From DASYTH01 sp035762905 (GTDB lineage Bacteria > Actinomycetota > Actinomycetes > Mycobacteriales > Pseudonocardiaceae), in assembly GCF_035762905.1 (NCBI RefSeq), contig NZ_DASUCC010000011.1:1-29525 (forward strand): DNA of 29,525 bases, read 5' to 3'. The notes under the pieces are model-generated. The model had not been told where the DNA came from, did no database searches, and worked only from the letters and a program-made list of their open reading frames with translations. The translations under genes were made by a program, and so were the position numbers. This document shows, piece after piece, positions 7,792 through 15,849 of the stretch (the first letter of the stretch is position 1; the number at the start of each line of letters is the position of its first letter).

Positions 7792-8991
7792 TCACTCACG
7801 AACCTCCCATGTCCGCATCAGGCCATCCCCTCCGATATTCGAGTCGGCAAGGCGTTCTACCGCCCTGGCCAGCGGACTCGGCTCCCGATTGCCGAACTTC
7901 TCCAAGAATGCGATGTTGTGATAGAAGTGCATGCCTGATATCCACCCGTCGGTCGGCCGGGAAACGCGTTCGCCGGAAGCGAGGAGCTCCATGTGATTGA
8001 GACCATCAATCAACTGCTTGAGAAAACCCATGCTGGTACTCGGATCAGTGAAATCCGCGTGGTTTCCGCCAAAAAATGGCCAGTACGAAAACTGGAGATC
8101 CTCGACAACGTATGTCCCGCCGGGGCGCACGTGCGGGAACAATGCCTGAAAGCTTGTGATGACATCGCTGGAGTAGTGACTACCGTCATCAATCACGACG
8201 TCGAATGGACCGAACTCCCGTGCAAACGAGTCGAGCGCCGCGCGGTCGCCCTGATCTACCTGGTGAGTCGATATCCGCTGCTCGACCACGGCTGACTTGT
8301 CAAAGATATCGATGCCGAAAATCAGCCCGCGCGGGAAGAAGTGCTTCCACATCCGAAGCGACGCTCCACCCTCTGCGGTCTCGCCGCCACCGACTCCGAT
8401 CTCCAGCAGCCTAATCTGCTGATTGGTGAAGTTGGACAGATGATGCTCGTAGAGGGGCGTGTATCTGTGTGCCCCCCACTTGTCCGACCCGTACTGGATC
8501 GCAAGGCGGCCAAGGTCCGGGTCAGTTCTGCGTGCCAAGGTCTGCGTGATCCGGTAGCCGAGCTCGAGAACGGCTGGTGGCACAACATGTTTCGGACGAA
8601 AGGCGTCTAAATCCGGCCAGAGATTCGGCCAGTCCAGGACCAGCGATGGAGCTACCGCGGCTTCCCGCGGGCCGAACAGACACATCGCGGCATCCACCGC
8701 ATCAATGTGCAGTAACGTCTGCGGTAACTCGCTACCACCGTGGCCAAGGACGATGCGCTTCTCAACCTGGCCGGACGGTCCATCGAGGATCAGCACCACC
8801 GGGATCTCGGAGTGGGATCCGTCGGCTACTTCGTTCGCGCAAGAACGGTAGAGCAACTCGTGCACGAGGATGTCCGACACTCGTTGCAGGCTGATCGTTT
8901 CGATCGCATCGTTGACCGACGCACGGCCCCGCGCCACGCTGTCCAGTAGAAGCCGAACTCCATCTTCCTCACTCATCAGATCGCTATCCAT
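7792..8991 (-). CDS. MycE-family O-methyltransferase
   Basis: From ATG 8991 the protein has 399 residues, the length I recall for MycE, which methylates the 2''-hydroxyl of the deoxyallose of mycinamicin. Residues 1-140 are the family's N-terminal helper domain. The catalytic part starts at DPDLGRLAIQYGSDKWGAHRYTP, followed by the SAM motif LLEIGVGG, SLRMWKHFFPRG, the VVIDDGSH metal and catalytic segment and YVVEDLQFSYWP. All expected motifs are intact. No strong ribosome site precedes 8991; Met6 (8976) is an alternative. A continuous frame extends upstream to 9372 without any family similarity and was not used. It converges with the TylF-like gene (62-bp gap), giving the pair of methyltransferase types that act in sequence in mycinose formation. 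Confidence 0.9.
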   Translation of the reverse strand: MDSDLMSEEDGVRLLLDSVARGRASVNDAIETISLQRVSDILVHELLYRSCANEVADGSHSEIPVVLILDGPSGQVEKRIVLGHGGSELPQTLLHIDAVDAAMCLFGPREAAVAPSLVLDWPNLWPDLDAFRPKHVVPPAVLELGYRITQTLARRTDPDLGRLAIQYGSDKWGAHRYTPLYEHHLSNFTNQQIRLLEIGVGGGETAEGGASLRMWKHFFPRGLIFGIDIFDKSAVVEQRISTHQVDQGDRAALDSFAREFGPFDVVIDDGSHYSSDVITSFQALFPHVRPGGTYVVEDLQFSYWPFFGGNHADFTDPSTSMGFLKQLIDGLNHMELLASGERVSRPTDGWISGMHFYHNIAFLEKFGNREPSPLARAVERLADSNIGGDGLMRTWEVRE

Positions 8992-9406
8992 TCCGTATGG
9001 GTTCCGGCCATCAGTTCCGGTTCGTACATCGATCCTGTTCCAGTCTCCTGGACTTCGGTCTGTCGCACCAGACCGCGCGACCGCCATCCGGTGGCGTTCA
9101 ATTGGGAAATTGTCCAGTCGCCACGCCTTCATTGATGACGAGTGGAACCCTGGGTGACCAGAGACGAATGAATGTTCACCAAGCTGTGCACTGGACGTCT
9201 GGCAGCATGAACTCCGCTCACATCGGTGGATCAGCGGAAGCTGCGGCTGACCTTTACCGACAGCGGTCGCCGGCCGGGAACGCAGCCGGCGGCCGCTGAT
9301 CGGTCGGACGAGTGGCGTCAGACGTGTCGAGCGCGCGCGGGGACGTCTTGTCAGGATGGACGAGTTCGACACGAAGATCGGATCGAACGGTCGTCGTCCG
9401 CCGCGG
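8992..9406. other. Intergenic stretch upstream of the MycE-like gene
   Basis: This 415-bp gap separates the MycE-like start from the end of the anti-sigma gene. Base composition is visibly lower in GC than the flanking genes and no coding similarity was found. The only structure seen is a small perfect inverted repeat at 9057-9074 (GGTCTG-N6-CAGACC) about 65-80 bases upstream of the methyltransferase start, which could form a leader hairpin. No SigK-type promoter was recognised here. Confidence 0.5.
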
Positions 9407-10132
9407 TCAGGTCAGCCTGAAGTAGGCCACCTTGCGCTCCAGGTTCGGCCTCGCGGAGCCGCCTTCCGGCTCGACCGTGATGCTGAAAGCGTTCGCGGCT
9501 CCGAGTACGTCGATGTCCAGCCGGCTGCCGGCCACCAGCCCGGCCGACTTCGTCCTGATGATCTCGTCTCGGTTGTTCTCGTCCTCGACGACCATCCACG
9601 CCTGGTACACCTGGCCGGGTTGCAGCCGGCCCATGCCGGCGGTCAGCACCACCGCCCGGTTCTGCGAGCGAGACATCACCACCGTCGCGGAGCCGCCGTT
9701 GTCCACCTCGCCGGTGACCACCCGTGCGTCGTTGGCCTGCAGGATCGCCACGATCTCCTGGCGCTCCTTGCCGGACTGCTGCTCTCGCACCAGAAGCACA
9801 CCCAGCGTCGCCGAGATGACCAATAACACCGCGGCGGCCGCGGTACTGAGCCGCAGGGCCCACCGCGCCGGCGGCCGGCGGAGACGCAGTGGCGCGACCG
9901 TCGGCGGGTGCTGCCGGACCTGGCCGATGTCGGCCAGCACCCGGGCCTTGAGGCCGGGTGGTGGGGCCAGGGCCGCGGCCCGGCCCAGCCGTGCCGCGGC
10001 ATCCCGCAGTTCACGGACCTCTTCGGCACACGCCTCGCACACGGCGAGGTGTCGCTCGAAGTCGACGCGTTCCAGCTCGTTGACGGCGTTCAACGCGTAG
10101 GCGCCGGTCAGAACGTGCACGTCGGGGCTCAT
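9407..10132 (-). CDS. rskA: Anti-sigma-K factor RskA family
   Basis: This 241-aa membrane protein sequesters the adjacent sigma factor. The cytosolic N-terminus carries the zinc-binding anti-sigma motif HLAVCEACAEEV (H-x3-C-x2-C). A single membrane segment (about residues 97-117, AAAAVLLVISATLGVLLV) follows. The extracytoplasmic RskA domain contains ATVVMSRSQNRAVVLTAGM, GQVYQAWMV and FSITVEPEGGS. Proteases acting on this type of protein release the sigma factor. Its ATG overlaps the sigma stop codon (ATGA), so the two are translationally coupled. The trigger is unknown; mycobacterial RskA responds to redox changes, which may not hold here. Confidence 0.92.
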   Translation of the reverse strand: MSPDVHVLTGAYALNAVNELERVDFERHLAVCEACAEEVRELRDAAARLGRAAALAPPPGLKARVLADIGQVRQHPPTVAPLRLRRPPARWALRLSTAAAAVLLVISATLGVLLVREQQSGKERQEIVAILQANDARVVTGEVDNGGSATVVMSRSQNRAVVLTAGMGRLQPGQVYQAWMVVEDENNRDEIIRTKSAGLVAGSRLDIDVLGAANAFSITVEPEGGSARPNLERKVAYFRLT

Positions 10133-10740
10133 CGGGTCGCCCCCCAGCAGTCGCGCAGGCGGATCAACCCATCCCGGAGTCCGGTTTTGGTGGTGCCCGG
10201 TGGTGTCCCGAGCAACTCACCTACTTCACGGTAGGTACGGCCGTCGTAGTAGGCCAACATGACCGCCTCCCGTTGCACGTCGGTGAGCGCGCCCAGGCCC
10301 CGGCGCACCTGATCATGTTCGCGGCGCATGCCGACCTGCTCGGTGACCTCATCGAACCGTCGGGACAGCTCACCACGCACCACCCGGTCCTCGCGGTCGA
10401 CAGCCGACTGCGCGGAGCGCACCCGGTCGACGGCTCGCCGGTGCGCCAGCGTCAACGCCCACGTCATCGCGCTGCCCCGCTCGGGGGAATACCGTGCAGC
10501 GGTTTGCCATAACGCCACCATGATCTCTCCGACCACCTCCTCGCACTGGGTGTCGTCCCGCAGCACCCGCCGGACCAGGCCGAACACCGGCCCGATCAGA
10601 ATGTCGTAGAGCCGCGCGAACGCGGCCTCGTCACCACGAGCGACGAGTTGTAGCAGGGCGTCGGCGTTCGGGGCGGTCCCGGCGCCTTCCTGGGTGGGCA
10701 TCCGACGAACACGTTCACGCATGACGTTGGGCTTCTGCAC
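10129..10740 (-). CDS. sigK: ECF sigma factor, SigK type
   Basis: The 203-aa group 4 sigma factor has region 2 at about residues 28-100 (ARLYDILIGPVFGLVRRVL, EEVVGEIMVALWQTAARYSP) and region 4 at about 145-195 (LTDVQREAVMLAYYDGRTYR, EVGELLGTPPGTTKTGL). The start chosen is GTG 10740, which has GGGAG seven bases upstream and lies just downstream of a SigK-type promoter. ATG 10722 and ATG 10701 are alternatives. A longer frame begins at 10863 but starts upstream of that promoter, so it is unlikely. The gene overlaps rskA by 4 bp. SigK in mycobacteria drives a small regulon of secreted proteins and its own gene; the local regulon is unknown. Confidence 0.9.
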   Translation of the reverse strand: MQKPNVMRERVRRMPTQEGAGTAPNADALLQLVARGDEAAFARLYDILIGPVFGLVRRVLRDDTQCEEVVGEIMVALWQTAARYSPERGSAMTWALTLAHRRAVDRVRSAQSAVDREDRVVRGELSRRFDEVTEQVGMRREHDQVRRGLGALTDVQREAVMLAYYDGRTYREVGELLGTPPGTTKTGLRDGLIRLRDCWGATR

Positions 10741-10778
10741 TGGGCGTCTCCCGCTCGTTCTCCTCGCATCTACCCGGT

Positions 10779-10806
10779 CATTCGACGCCGCGACCACCCC
10801 GGATGG
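10779..10806 (-). promoter_or_regulatory. SigK-type autoregulatory promoter
   Basis: Read on the minus strand, CCATCC (10806-10801) is followed after exactly 16 bases by CGAATG (10784-10779). The mycobacterial SigK consensus is CCATCC and CGAATA with similar spacing, so only the last base differs. Transcription would start near 10772, about 30 bases before the GTG start of the sigma gene. The position directly ahead of sigK-rskA fits autoregulation. Confidence 0.65.
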
Positions 10807-10912
10807 CCCGATCTTCGACCAATCTGCCAGCCAACCGGCCCCGAAGTCCGAACCAGGGGGCACCGGGCCGACCAGGACCGCTCGAACTCAGCGCCAGCAT
10901 CCACCAGTGGCT

Positions 10913-12673
10913 TCAGATGTTTCCGACGCCCGGGCCGACGGTGGCGAGGAGTTGGGTGGCGGCCAGTTCGGCGTAGAGGGAATCGGTGGCGACGAGGCTG
11001 GCGTGGGTCCCGACCGCGCGCACCTTGCCGCCGTCCATGACGACGATGCGGTCGGCCGTGGTCACGGTGGACAGTCGGTGGGCGACCACGAGGACGGTGG
11101 TGCGCACCGAGGCGTCGGCGACGGTGTCGCGGAGCGCCGCCTCGTTGACCGCGTCGAGTTGGGAGGTGACCTCGTCGAGCAGTAGTAGCCGTGGGCGCCG
11201 CAGCAGGGCGCGGGCGATGGCGACACGTTGGCGTTCGCCGCCGGAAAGCTTGATGCCGCGGTGGCCGACCGGAGTGTCCAGCCCGTCGGGCAGCCGCGTC
11301 ATCATCCTGTCCAGCCGCGTGGTGACCAGCACCTCGGCGAGCTCGTCCGCTGACACGTGCGGGGCGCCGAACAGCAGGTTCTCCCGCAGAGTGCCGGACA
11401 GTACGGGTGCGTCCTGCTCGACGTAGCCGATGGCGGCTCGCAACTGCCGCAGCGGCCAGTCGCGCACGTCGATGCCGTCGATCAGGACGCGGCCGTGATC
11501 GGGCTCGTAGAAGCGTTCGATCAACGAGAAAACGGTGGTCTTGCCCGCGCCGGAGGGACCGACGAACGCGGTCATGCCGCCGGCGGGAATGGTGAAAGTG
11601 ACGCCGTCATGCACCTCGGGGAGCTCCGGGCGGTAGCGGAACCGCACGCGCTCGAATGTCACCGAGGCGGGCCGCCGGTCCGGCTCGGGCGGGGCGGGTC
11701 CGCCGACCGGTTCGGCCGGCAGCGTCTCCACCTCACGGATGCGGGTCACCGCGGCGGCGCCACGCTGGTACTGGGTGGCCGCGTTGACCAGGTCCCGGAT
11801 CGGCGGCATGAGGTACGCCACGTACAGAATGAAAGCGACCAGGGTGCCGACATCGATGACGCCGGACACGACCCGGGCACCGCCGATGCCGATCACGGTG
11901 ATGAACGCCAGCTGCATGGCCATGCCGCCGACGTTTCCGGCTACCGCGCCCCATTTCGCCGCCCGCACCCCGCCCCGAAACGCCTCGCCCGCGGCGGTGT
12001 GTAGTCGATCGCGTTCCTGCTCCTCGACACCGAATGCCTTGACCGTGCGCAGCGCGCCGAGCACGCGTTCCAGCGCGGCACCCATCGACCCGACCGCCTC
12101 CTGCGCCTGTTTGGCCGCGCGTGCGATGCGCGGTAGCAGGCCGCGGATCACCAACTGGGCGAGGATGAGCGCGGTCAGGGTGACGACCAGCAGCGTGAGG
12201 TCGAGCAGCGCCATCAGGATCACGGTGGCGATGAGGGTGAGCGCGCTGATGACCGCGGAGACCAGCGCGCCGGTGGTCACCTGACGCAGCAAGGTGGTGT
12301 CGGCCGTGACCCTCGACATCAGGTCCCCTGGTTCGGCCGCGTCCACGGCGGAGACGCGCAGCGACAGCAGCCGGGACACCAACCGTCGCCGCGCCAGCAG
12401 CACCACCGACTCTGCGGTGCGGTCGAGCAGGAACGAGCCGAACGCACCGATCACCGCATTGACCAAGACCAGCGCGCTCATCAGCACGAGCAGGCCGGCC
12501 ACCCCCTGATCCGAGCTCAGGCCGGTGATCAGCTCCCGCACCATCAGAGGTAGGGCCAGCCCGCTCGCCCCGGTCAGCAGGCTCAACACGGCACCGGCGA
12601 CCAGCGCCCAGCGAACCGGCCGGACGTAACCGAGCAGCACCCGCCATACCGGCACCACGGTCTGCGCGCTCAC
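10913..12673 (-). CDS. ABC transporter, fused membrane and ATPase domains (lanthipeptide exporter)
   Basis: This half-size exporter has six membrane segments in about residues 15-300 followed by one ATPase domain. The ATPase shows Walker A (GPSGAGKTT), Q-loop (YVEQDAPVLSG), signature (LSGGERQRVAIARALL), Walker B (LLLLDE) and the H-loop (VVAHRLSTV). It would work as a homodimer. There is no N-terminal C39 peptidase, so leader removal must be done by another protease. The chosen start is GTG 12673, with GAGGTG five bases upstream. ATG 12703 gives ten more residues but has a weaker site. It follows the lanthipeptide precursor by about 64 bp on the same strand, so export of the modified peptide is the likely job. 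SapB-type loci usually have two such genes (RamA, RamB); only one is present. Confidence 0.9.
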   Translation of the reverse strand: MSAQTVVPVWRVLLGYVRPVRWALVAGAVLSLLTGASGLALPLMVRELITGLSSDQGVAGLLVLMSALVLVNAVIGAFGSFLLDRTAESVVLLARRRLVSRLLSLRVSAVDAAEPGDLMSRVTADTTLLRQVTTGALVSAVISALTLIATVILMALLDLTLLVVTLTALILAQLVIRGLLPRIARAAKQAQEAVGSMGAALERVLGALRTVKAFGVEEQERDRLHTAAGEAFRGGVRAAKWGAVAGNVGGMAMQLAFITVIGIGGARVVSGVIDVGTLVAFILYVAYLMPPIRDLVNAATQYQRGAAAVTRIREVETLPAEPVGGPAPPEPDRRPASVTFERVRFRYRPELPEVHDGVTFTIPAGGMTAFVGPSGAGKTTVFSLIERFYEPDHGRVLIDGIDVRDWPLRQLRAAIGYVEQDAPVLSGTLRENLLFGAPHVSADELAEVLVTTRLDRMMTRLPDGLDTPVGHRGIKLSGGERQRVAIARALLRRPRLLLLDEVTSQLDAVNEAALRDTVADASVRTTVLVVAHRLSTVTTADRIVVMDGGKVRAVGTHASLVATDSLYAELAATQLLATVGPGVGNI

Positions 12674-12736
12674 ACCGGCACCTCGATCAGGCCACAACGC
12701 CATTGCTGGACAGCCACCCTGGGCACCGGTGCACGG

Positions 12737-12868
12737 TCAGCAGATCAGGCTGAAGCTGCTGCAGCAAATGCTGCAGAGCAGAACACTGGTACCGCTGTCC
12801 GGCGCCCCCTCCTCGAACTGCATGTCCCCCGTTGGACTCAGCTCCTGCAAATTCAACACGTACAGCAT
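12737..12868 (-). CDS. lanA: Class III lanthipeptide precursor (SapB/labyrinthopeptin-like)
   Basis: A 43-codon gene sits between the synthetase and exporter genes. The ATG at 12868 has AAAGGA seven bases upstream and begins 17 bp after the synthetase stop. The leader starts MLYVLNLQEL, matching the hydrophobic L-x-L-Q-E-L recognition motif of class III leaders. The core is about residues 25-43, SGTSVLLCSICCSSFSLIC. It contains Ser25-x2-Ser28-x3-Cys32 and Ser37-x2-Ser40-x2-Cys43, the patterns that class III synthetases turn into labionin or lanthionine plus dehydroalanine. AmfS and SapB have the same two-ring arrangement. Cys35 and Cys36 are extra and could form a disulfide, as labyrinthopeptins do with their spare cysteines. 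The product may be a surfactant morphogen or a bioactive peptide. The core boundary is inferred. Confidence 0.9.
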   Translation of the reverse strand: MLYVLNLQELSPTGDMQFEEGAPDSGTSVLLCSICCSSFSLIC

Positions 12869-12885
12869 CGTCGGATCCTTTCTGT

Positions 12886-15507
12886 TCAGGGACTGGCGAC
12901 CAGTTCCTCTTCTTGACCGGCCGTGGCCGGGGGCGGAGGGGCGCAGCGCAGGAACGGCAGCAGTTCGCCGCCCTGCAACGCAACCTGCACGGCAACGAGG
13001 ATTCCCGCGTTACCGCTGGCGAAGTCCATCGACAGGCGCAGCAACTGCTCGCCGGGGAAGGCGAGCCGGCCCTGGTGGTCCACCGCGTGCCAGGCCAGCG
13101 AGTGCAGGTGCCTGCGGATGATCGCGTCGACGGCGTCGTCCGGATCGGATCCGCGCAGCAGGCACAGCGCGCCGATCAGGCCGGCGCGGCCGTTGAACAG
13201 TCCCGGTTGGATCACGAACTCGGTGCCAGCCGCACGTCGGATTCCGTCCAGGATTCCTGCCAGGTGCTCATCCGGCCGGTGGCGCAGATAGTCGAGAAGT
13301 ACCAGGCCAACGCCCGCGCTGCCCGTCCTGAGATACGGCAGCACTCGCCACCCTTCGTTCAGTTGCACCGAGTTGTTCCGCTCGACTCGGACACATCGTC
13401 CGAGGTCTCTGGCCAGGGCGCGGCCCGCGGCGTCGAGCCAGGACGAGTCGCCGGTGTGCTCGAACAGCCGAAGCAGGCACAGCGCCGGGCCACTGTCGCC
13501 CTGAAACAGCCCGCCGCGGTTGGTGTCGGCCGTGGACACACCCAACTCGCCAAGCGGCGGGGCGTCCATGGTCCGTTCGGCGAGCAGTGCGCCGACCTGG
13601 AGCGCGCGGCGCCGGAGCTCGGGATCGCTGTGGCGGTCGGCGAAATGCAGCAGGGCGAGGCCGATCCCGGCCAAGCCGGCGTACAGGTCGGTCCCGCAGT
13701 CCTCGATCGTCGTCCGGTTGGCACGGTCGAGGACCTCGAGGGCTTCCTCGGCCAGACCGATGCGATCCAATGCGTACGCGATACCGTAGCTGCCCTCGTA
13801 GAGCCCCACATGTCGGTCGGTCCCGCCGGCGCGCACCGCGTGCAACAGCCATTGCTCGTACTCGGGAAAACGGCCATACCCGGTCGTCGCGAGCGCGTAC
13901 AGCACGCCGGCAGCGCCATGGCCGAGATTCAGTCCGTTACGGGTGAACTGGTATATGTCGCCGGGAAACAGCCGGTCGGGGCGCTGCGGTGTTGCGGTCG
14001 CCAGCACCTCGTCGACCATCGAGCTCCGCAACCGATCCCAGTCGGGTTCACCGCGTTCCAGCGCAGCCACGACCGGGGCGAGCACACTTGCCGGCAGTTC
14101 GGGAAGGTCCAGCTCGCGCCGGATCTGGCCGGTGAAGTCGTCGGGTACCGGGAATCGCGCGGCCACCGTGGCCAGCGCCCGCCGCAGCACCGACGGGTCC
14201 AACGCGATGAGCTGGGTCAGGGGGAAAAACAACGCCAACCGCAAGCATCCCAGTGCGAACCGGTCGGCCGCGGGACCGGATCGTCCGTCAGGGGGAACAT
14301 AGCCGGGTGCCCCCATTCCGGTCAGCGGCGGATCACTGGTGTGGTAGGCCATCTCGAAGTCGATCAATCGGATGCAATCGTCCTCGCCGACCACCACGTT
14401 GCCCGGGTGGAGGTCACCGAACACCACACCACGTTCGTGCAGCCGGTCCAGGGCACGGGCGACCTGATCGGCCATCCGCAGCGCCCATCGGGTGTACTCG
14501 GCTGCCTCGTCCGGCGTGTGGTCGACAGCCAACATCGGGTGCTTGAGCACCATCAGGGCGTTGAGTCGGTGACCGCGCAGGTACTCCTGCACCAGGAAAT
14601 GGTGCTCACCCAGTACGACGTGATCCTTGACGGACACCACCACGTCCAGGTCGGCAAGGTCGGTGAGCATCGCATGTTCGCGGACCAGGCGGGTGACCGC
14701 GTCCACGCCCCGCCCGTCCAGACCGGCGTGTGGCCTCGCCTCCTTGAGCACGACGTCCTCACCGGTGCGCACATCCCGGCCGAGGTAGACACCGCCGCCG
14801 TTGGAATAGTGCAGCGACCCGGAGATCTCATAGGGGAAGTCAGCGGGTCTGCTGCCGTTGCCCAACGCGGCGAGCTGCTCGGCGAGGAAGCCGGGCAACT
14901 CGACCCACGGCGGTGGACGGAATACCGCAGGCCGCTCGTCGGGTACCAGCTTCCCCGACGGATCGGCGATGGCGGGAACCACTTCGCCGGTAGGAAATCG
15001 ACAGTATCTCTGTGCGAAACCGCCGTAGCGGGTATAGAGCGGTCCCGCACGCCAGCGCAGGTCGCTGAGGATGTAAGGGCCCCGGATCCCGGTCAACTCG
15101 CGGTCCAGGTCGTCCAGAATTGTCTTCAGCTGCGGCTCACCAGCAGGATAGATGGTGACGAATTTGCCACTTGCGCCACGCAGGGCATACTTCACGTTCC
15201 GCGCGAGGAGCGCGTTCCGGGTGGCGATGAATTTGAACGGGATCGCTCGCTCTATGCAATACCGCCACACCACATCCAGGGCGCCCGAGGCATCGTCAAG
15301 GCAGGCTGAGACATGCACTTTCCAGCCCTGCGGCGGGAGATTGGCACCGTCTGGGCTCAAATACACCCACGAGTCGCTCTCGGCCCGCACCCATTCCGGA
15401 GGCGCAGGCCAGTCCGTTTGGGGCCAGGCACTCGCCCGCGTATCCCAGCGGTTCGGCGAGTCGTAGAATAGCGGATCCGCGAAACAGAACTCCTGATATC
15501 TGTCCAC
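12886..15507 (-). CDS. lanKC: Class III lanthipeptide synthetase LanKC (RamC/AmfT-like)
   Basis: The 873-aa enzyme has three parts. Residues 1-200 are the phospho-Ser/Thr lyase (FCFADPLFYDSP, GWKVHVSACLDDA). Residues about 225-500 are a protein kinase with the nucleotide lysine in VVLKEARP, the catalytic loop GVVFGDLHPGNV and the metal segment LIDFEMAY. Residues about 515-873 are a LanC-like toroid with repeated glycine motifs (LGHGAAGVLYAL, LYEGSYGIAYAL, LYAGLAGIGLAL, NGRAGLIGAL, ASGNAGILVAV). The Cys-Cys-His zinc ligands of class I, II and IV cyclases are absent, which makes it class III. It phosphorylates precursor serines, eliminates phosphate and closes rings. GTG 15507 was chosen because it has GGAG eight bases upstream and gives the family's V/M-D-R-Y start; TTG 15525 is possible. 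It leads the lanKC-lanA-exporter operon. Confidence 0.95.
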   Translation of the reverse strand: MDRYQEFCFADPLFYDSPNRWDTRASAWPQTDWPAPPEWVRAESDSWVYLSPDGANLPPQGWKVHVSACLDDASGALDVVWRYCIERAIPFKFIATRNALLARNVKYALRGASGKFVTIYPAGEPQLKTILDDLDRELTGIRGPYILSDLRWRAGPLYTRYGGFAQRYCRFPTGEVVPAIADPSGKLVPDERPAVFRPPPWVELPGFLAEQLAALGNGSRPADFPYEISGSLHYSNGGGVYLGRDVRTGEDVVLKEARPHAGLDGRGVDAVTRLVREHAMLTDLADLDVVVSVKDHVVLGEHHFLVQEYLRGHRLNALMVLKHPMLAVDHTPDEAAEYTRWALRMADQVARALDRLHERGVVFGDLHPGNVVVGEDDCIRLIDFEMAYHTSDPPLTGMGAPGYVPPDGRSGPAADRFALGCLRLALFFPLTQLIALDPSVLRRALATVAARFPVPDDFTGQIRRELDLPELPASVLAPVVAALERGEPDWDRLRSSMVDEVLATATPQRPDRLFPGDIYQFTRNGLNLGHGAAGVLYALATTGYGRFPEYEQWLLHAVRAGGTDRHVGLYEGSYGIAYALDRIGLAEEALEVLDRANRTTIEDCGTDLYAGLAGIGLALLHFADRHSDPELRRRALQVGALLAERTMDAPPLGELGVSTADTNRGGLFQGDSGPALCLLRLFEHTGDSSWLDAAGRALARDLGRCVRVERNNSVQLNEGWRVLPYLRTGSAGVGLVLLDYLRHRPDEHLAGILDGIRRAAGTEFVIQPGLFNGRAGLIGALCLLRGSDPDDAVDAIIRRHLHSLAWHAVDHQGRLAFPGEQLLRLSMDFASGNAGILVAVQVALQGGELLPFLRCAPPPPATAGQEEELVASP

Positions 15508-15548
15508 GCCGACGTCTCCGAACAATCTTGGCGGACCCTGGAGCGGCC

Positions 15549-15596
15549 AGTCTACCCAGGGCGATATTCTGGCGTCACTAGCCCGGCAGGGTGACG
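15549..15596 (-). promoter_or_regulatory. Candidate lanKC promoter with overlapping inverted repeat
   Basis: On the minus strand TAGACT (15554-15549) makes a good actinomycete -10 box. GTGACG (15578-15573), 18 bases upstream, is a weak -35. The -35 is one arm of a perfect inverted repeat, CGTCAC (15573-15578) and GTGACG (15591-15596), with a 12-bp spacer. A regulator bound there would contact the -35 region. The remaining part of the 15508-15849 gap contains no gene. All of this is pattern-based. Confidence 0.4.
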
Positions 15597-15849
15597 ATTA
15601 TTGGACATCATGCATTCCGCACCACAGGTAAGTAGGCCGGTCGGCCCATTCGATTGACACCGTTGCGAGGGATAACCCTGATGTCGAGATCGATGATCAG
15701 TTGTCCCTTTCCGGGCAATCGTGTTCGGTTGTTTCTTCCATGGCCGGATGATGACCAACGGACAACTCGCGCAGGCGGGCGACGGACTCGCCGGGCCGGG
15801 CGCGTCGGGTCGTGTCAGGCTGGAGGGACTGACGAGGCGTGGAGGAGAC

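Noticed and set aside
8992..9372. 127-residue upstream extension of the MycE-like protein
   Set aside because: No family similarity, and the 399-residue form from 8991 has the MycE length.
10741..10863. 41-residue upstream extension of SigK
   Set aside because: Its start lies upstream of the SigK-type promoter, and sigma region 2 begins far downstream.
12832..15309. 825-codon open frame on the plus strand
   Set aside because: It is the antisense shadow of lanKC; its composition is Gln/Arg/His-rich with no domain, whereas the minus strand encodes a full synthetase.
15654..15682. Plus-strand TTGACA as a promoter for the AAA+ gene
   Set aside because: No acceptable -10 box occurs 16-19 bases downstream.
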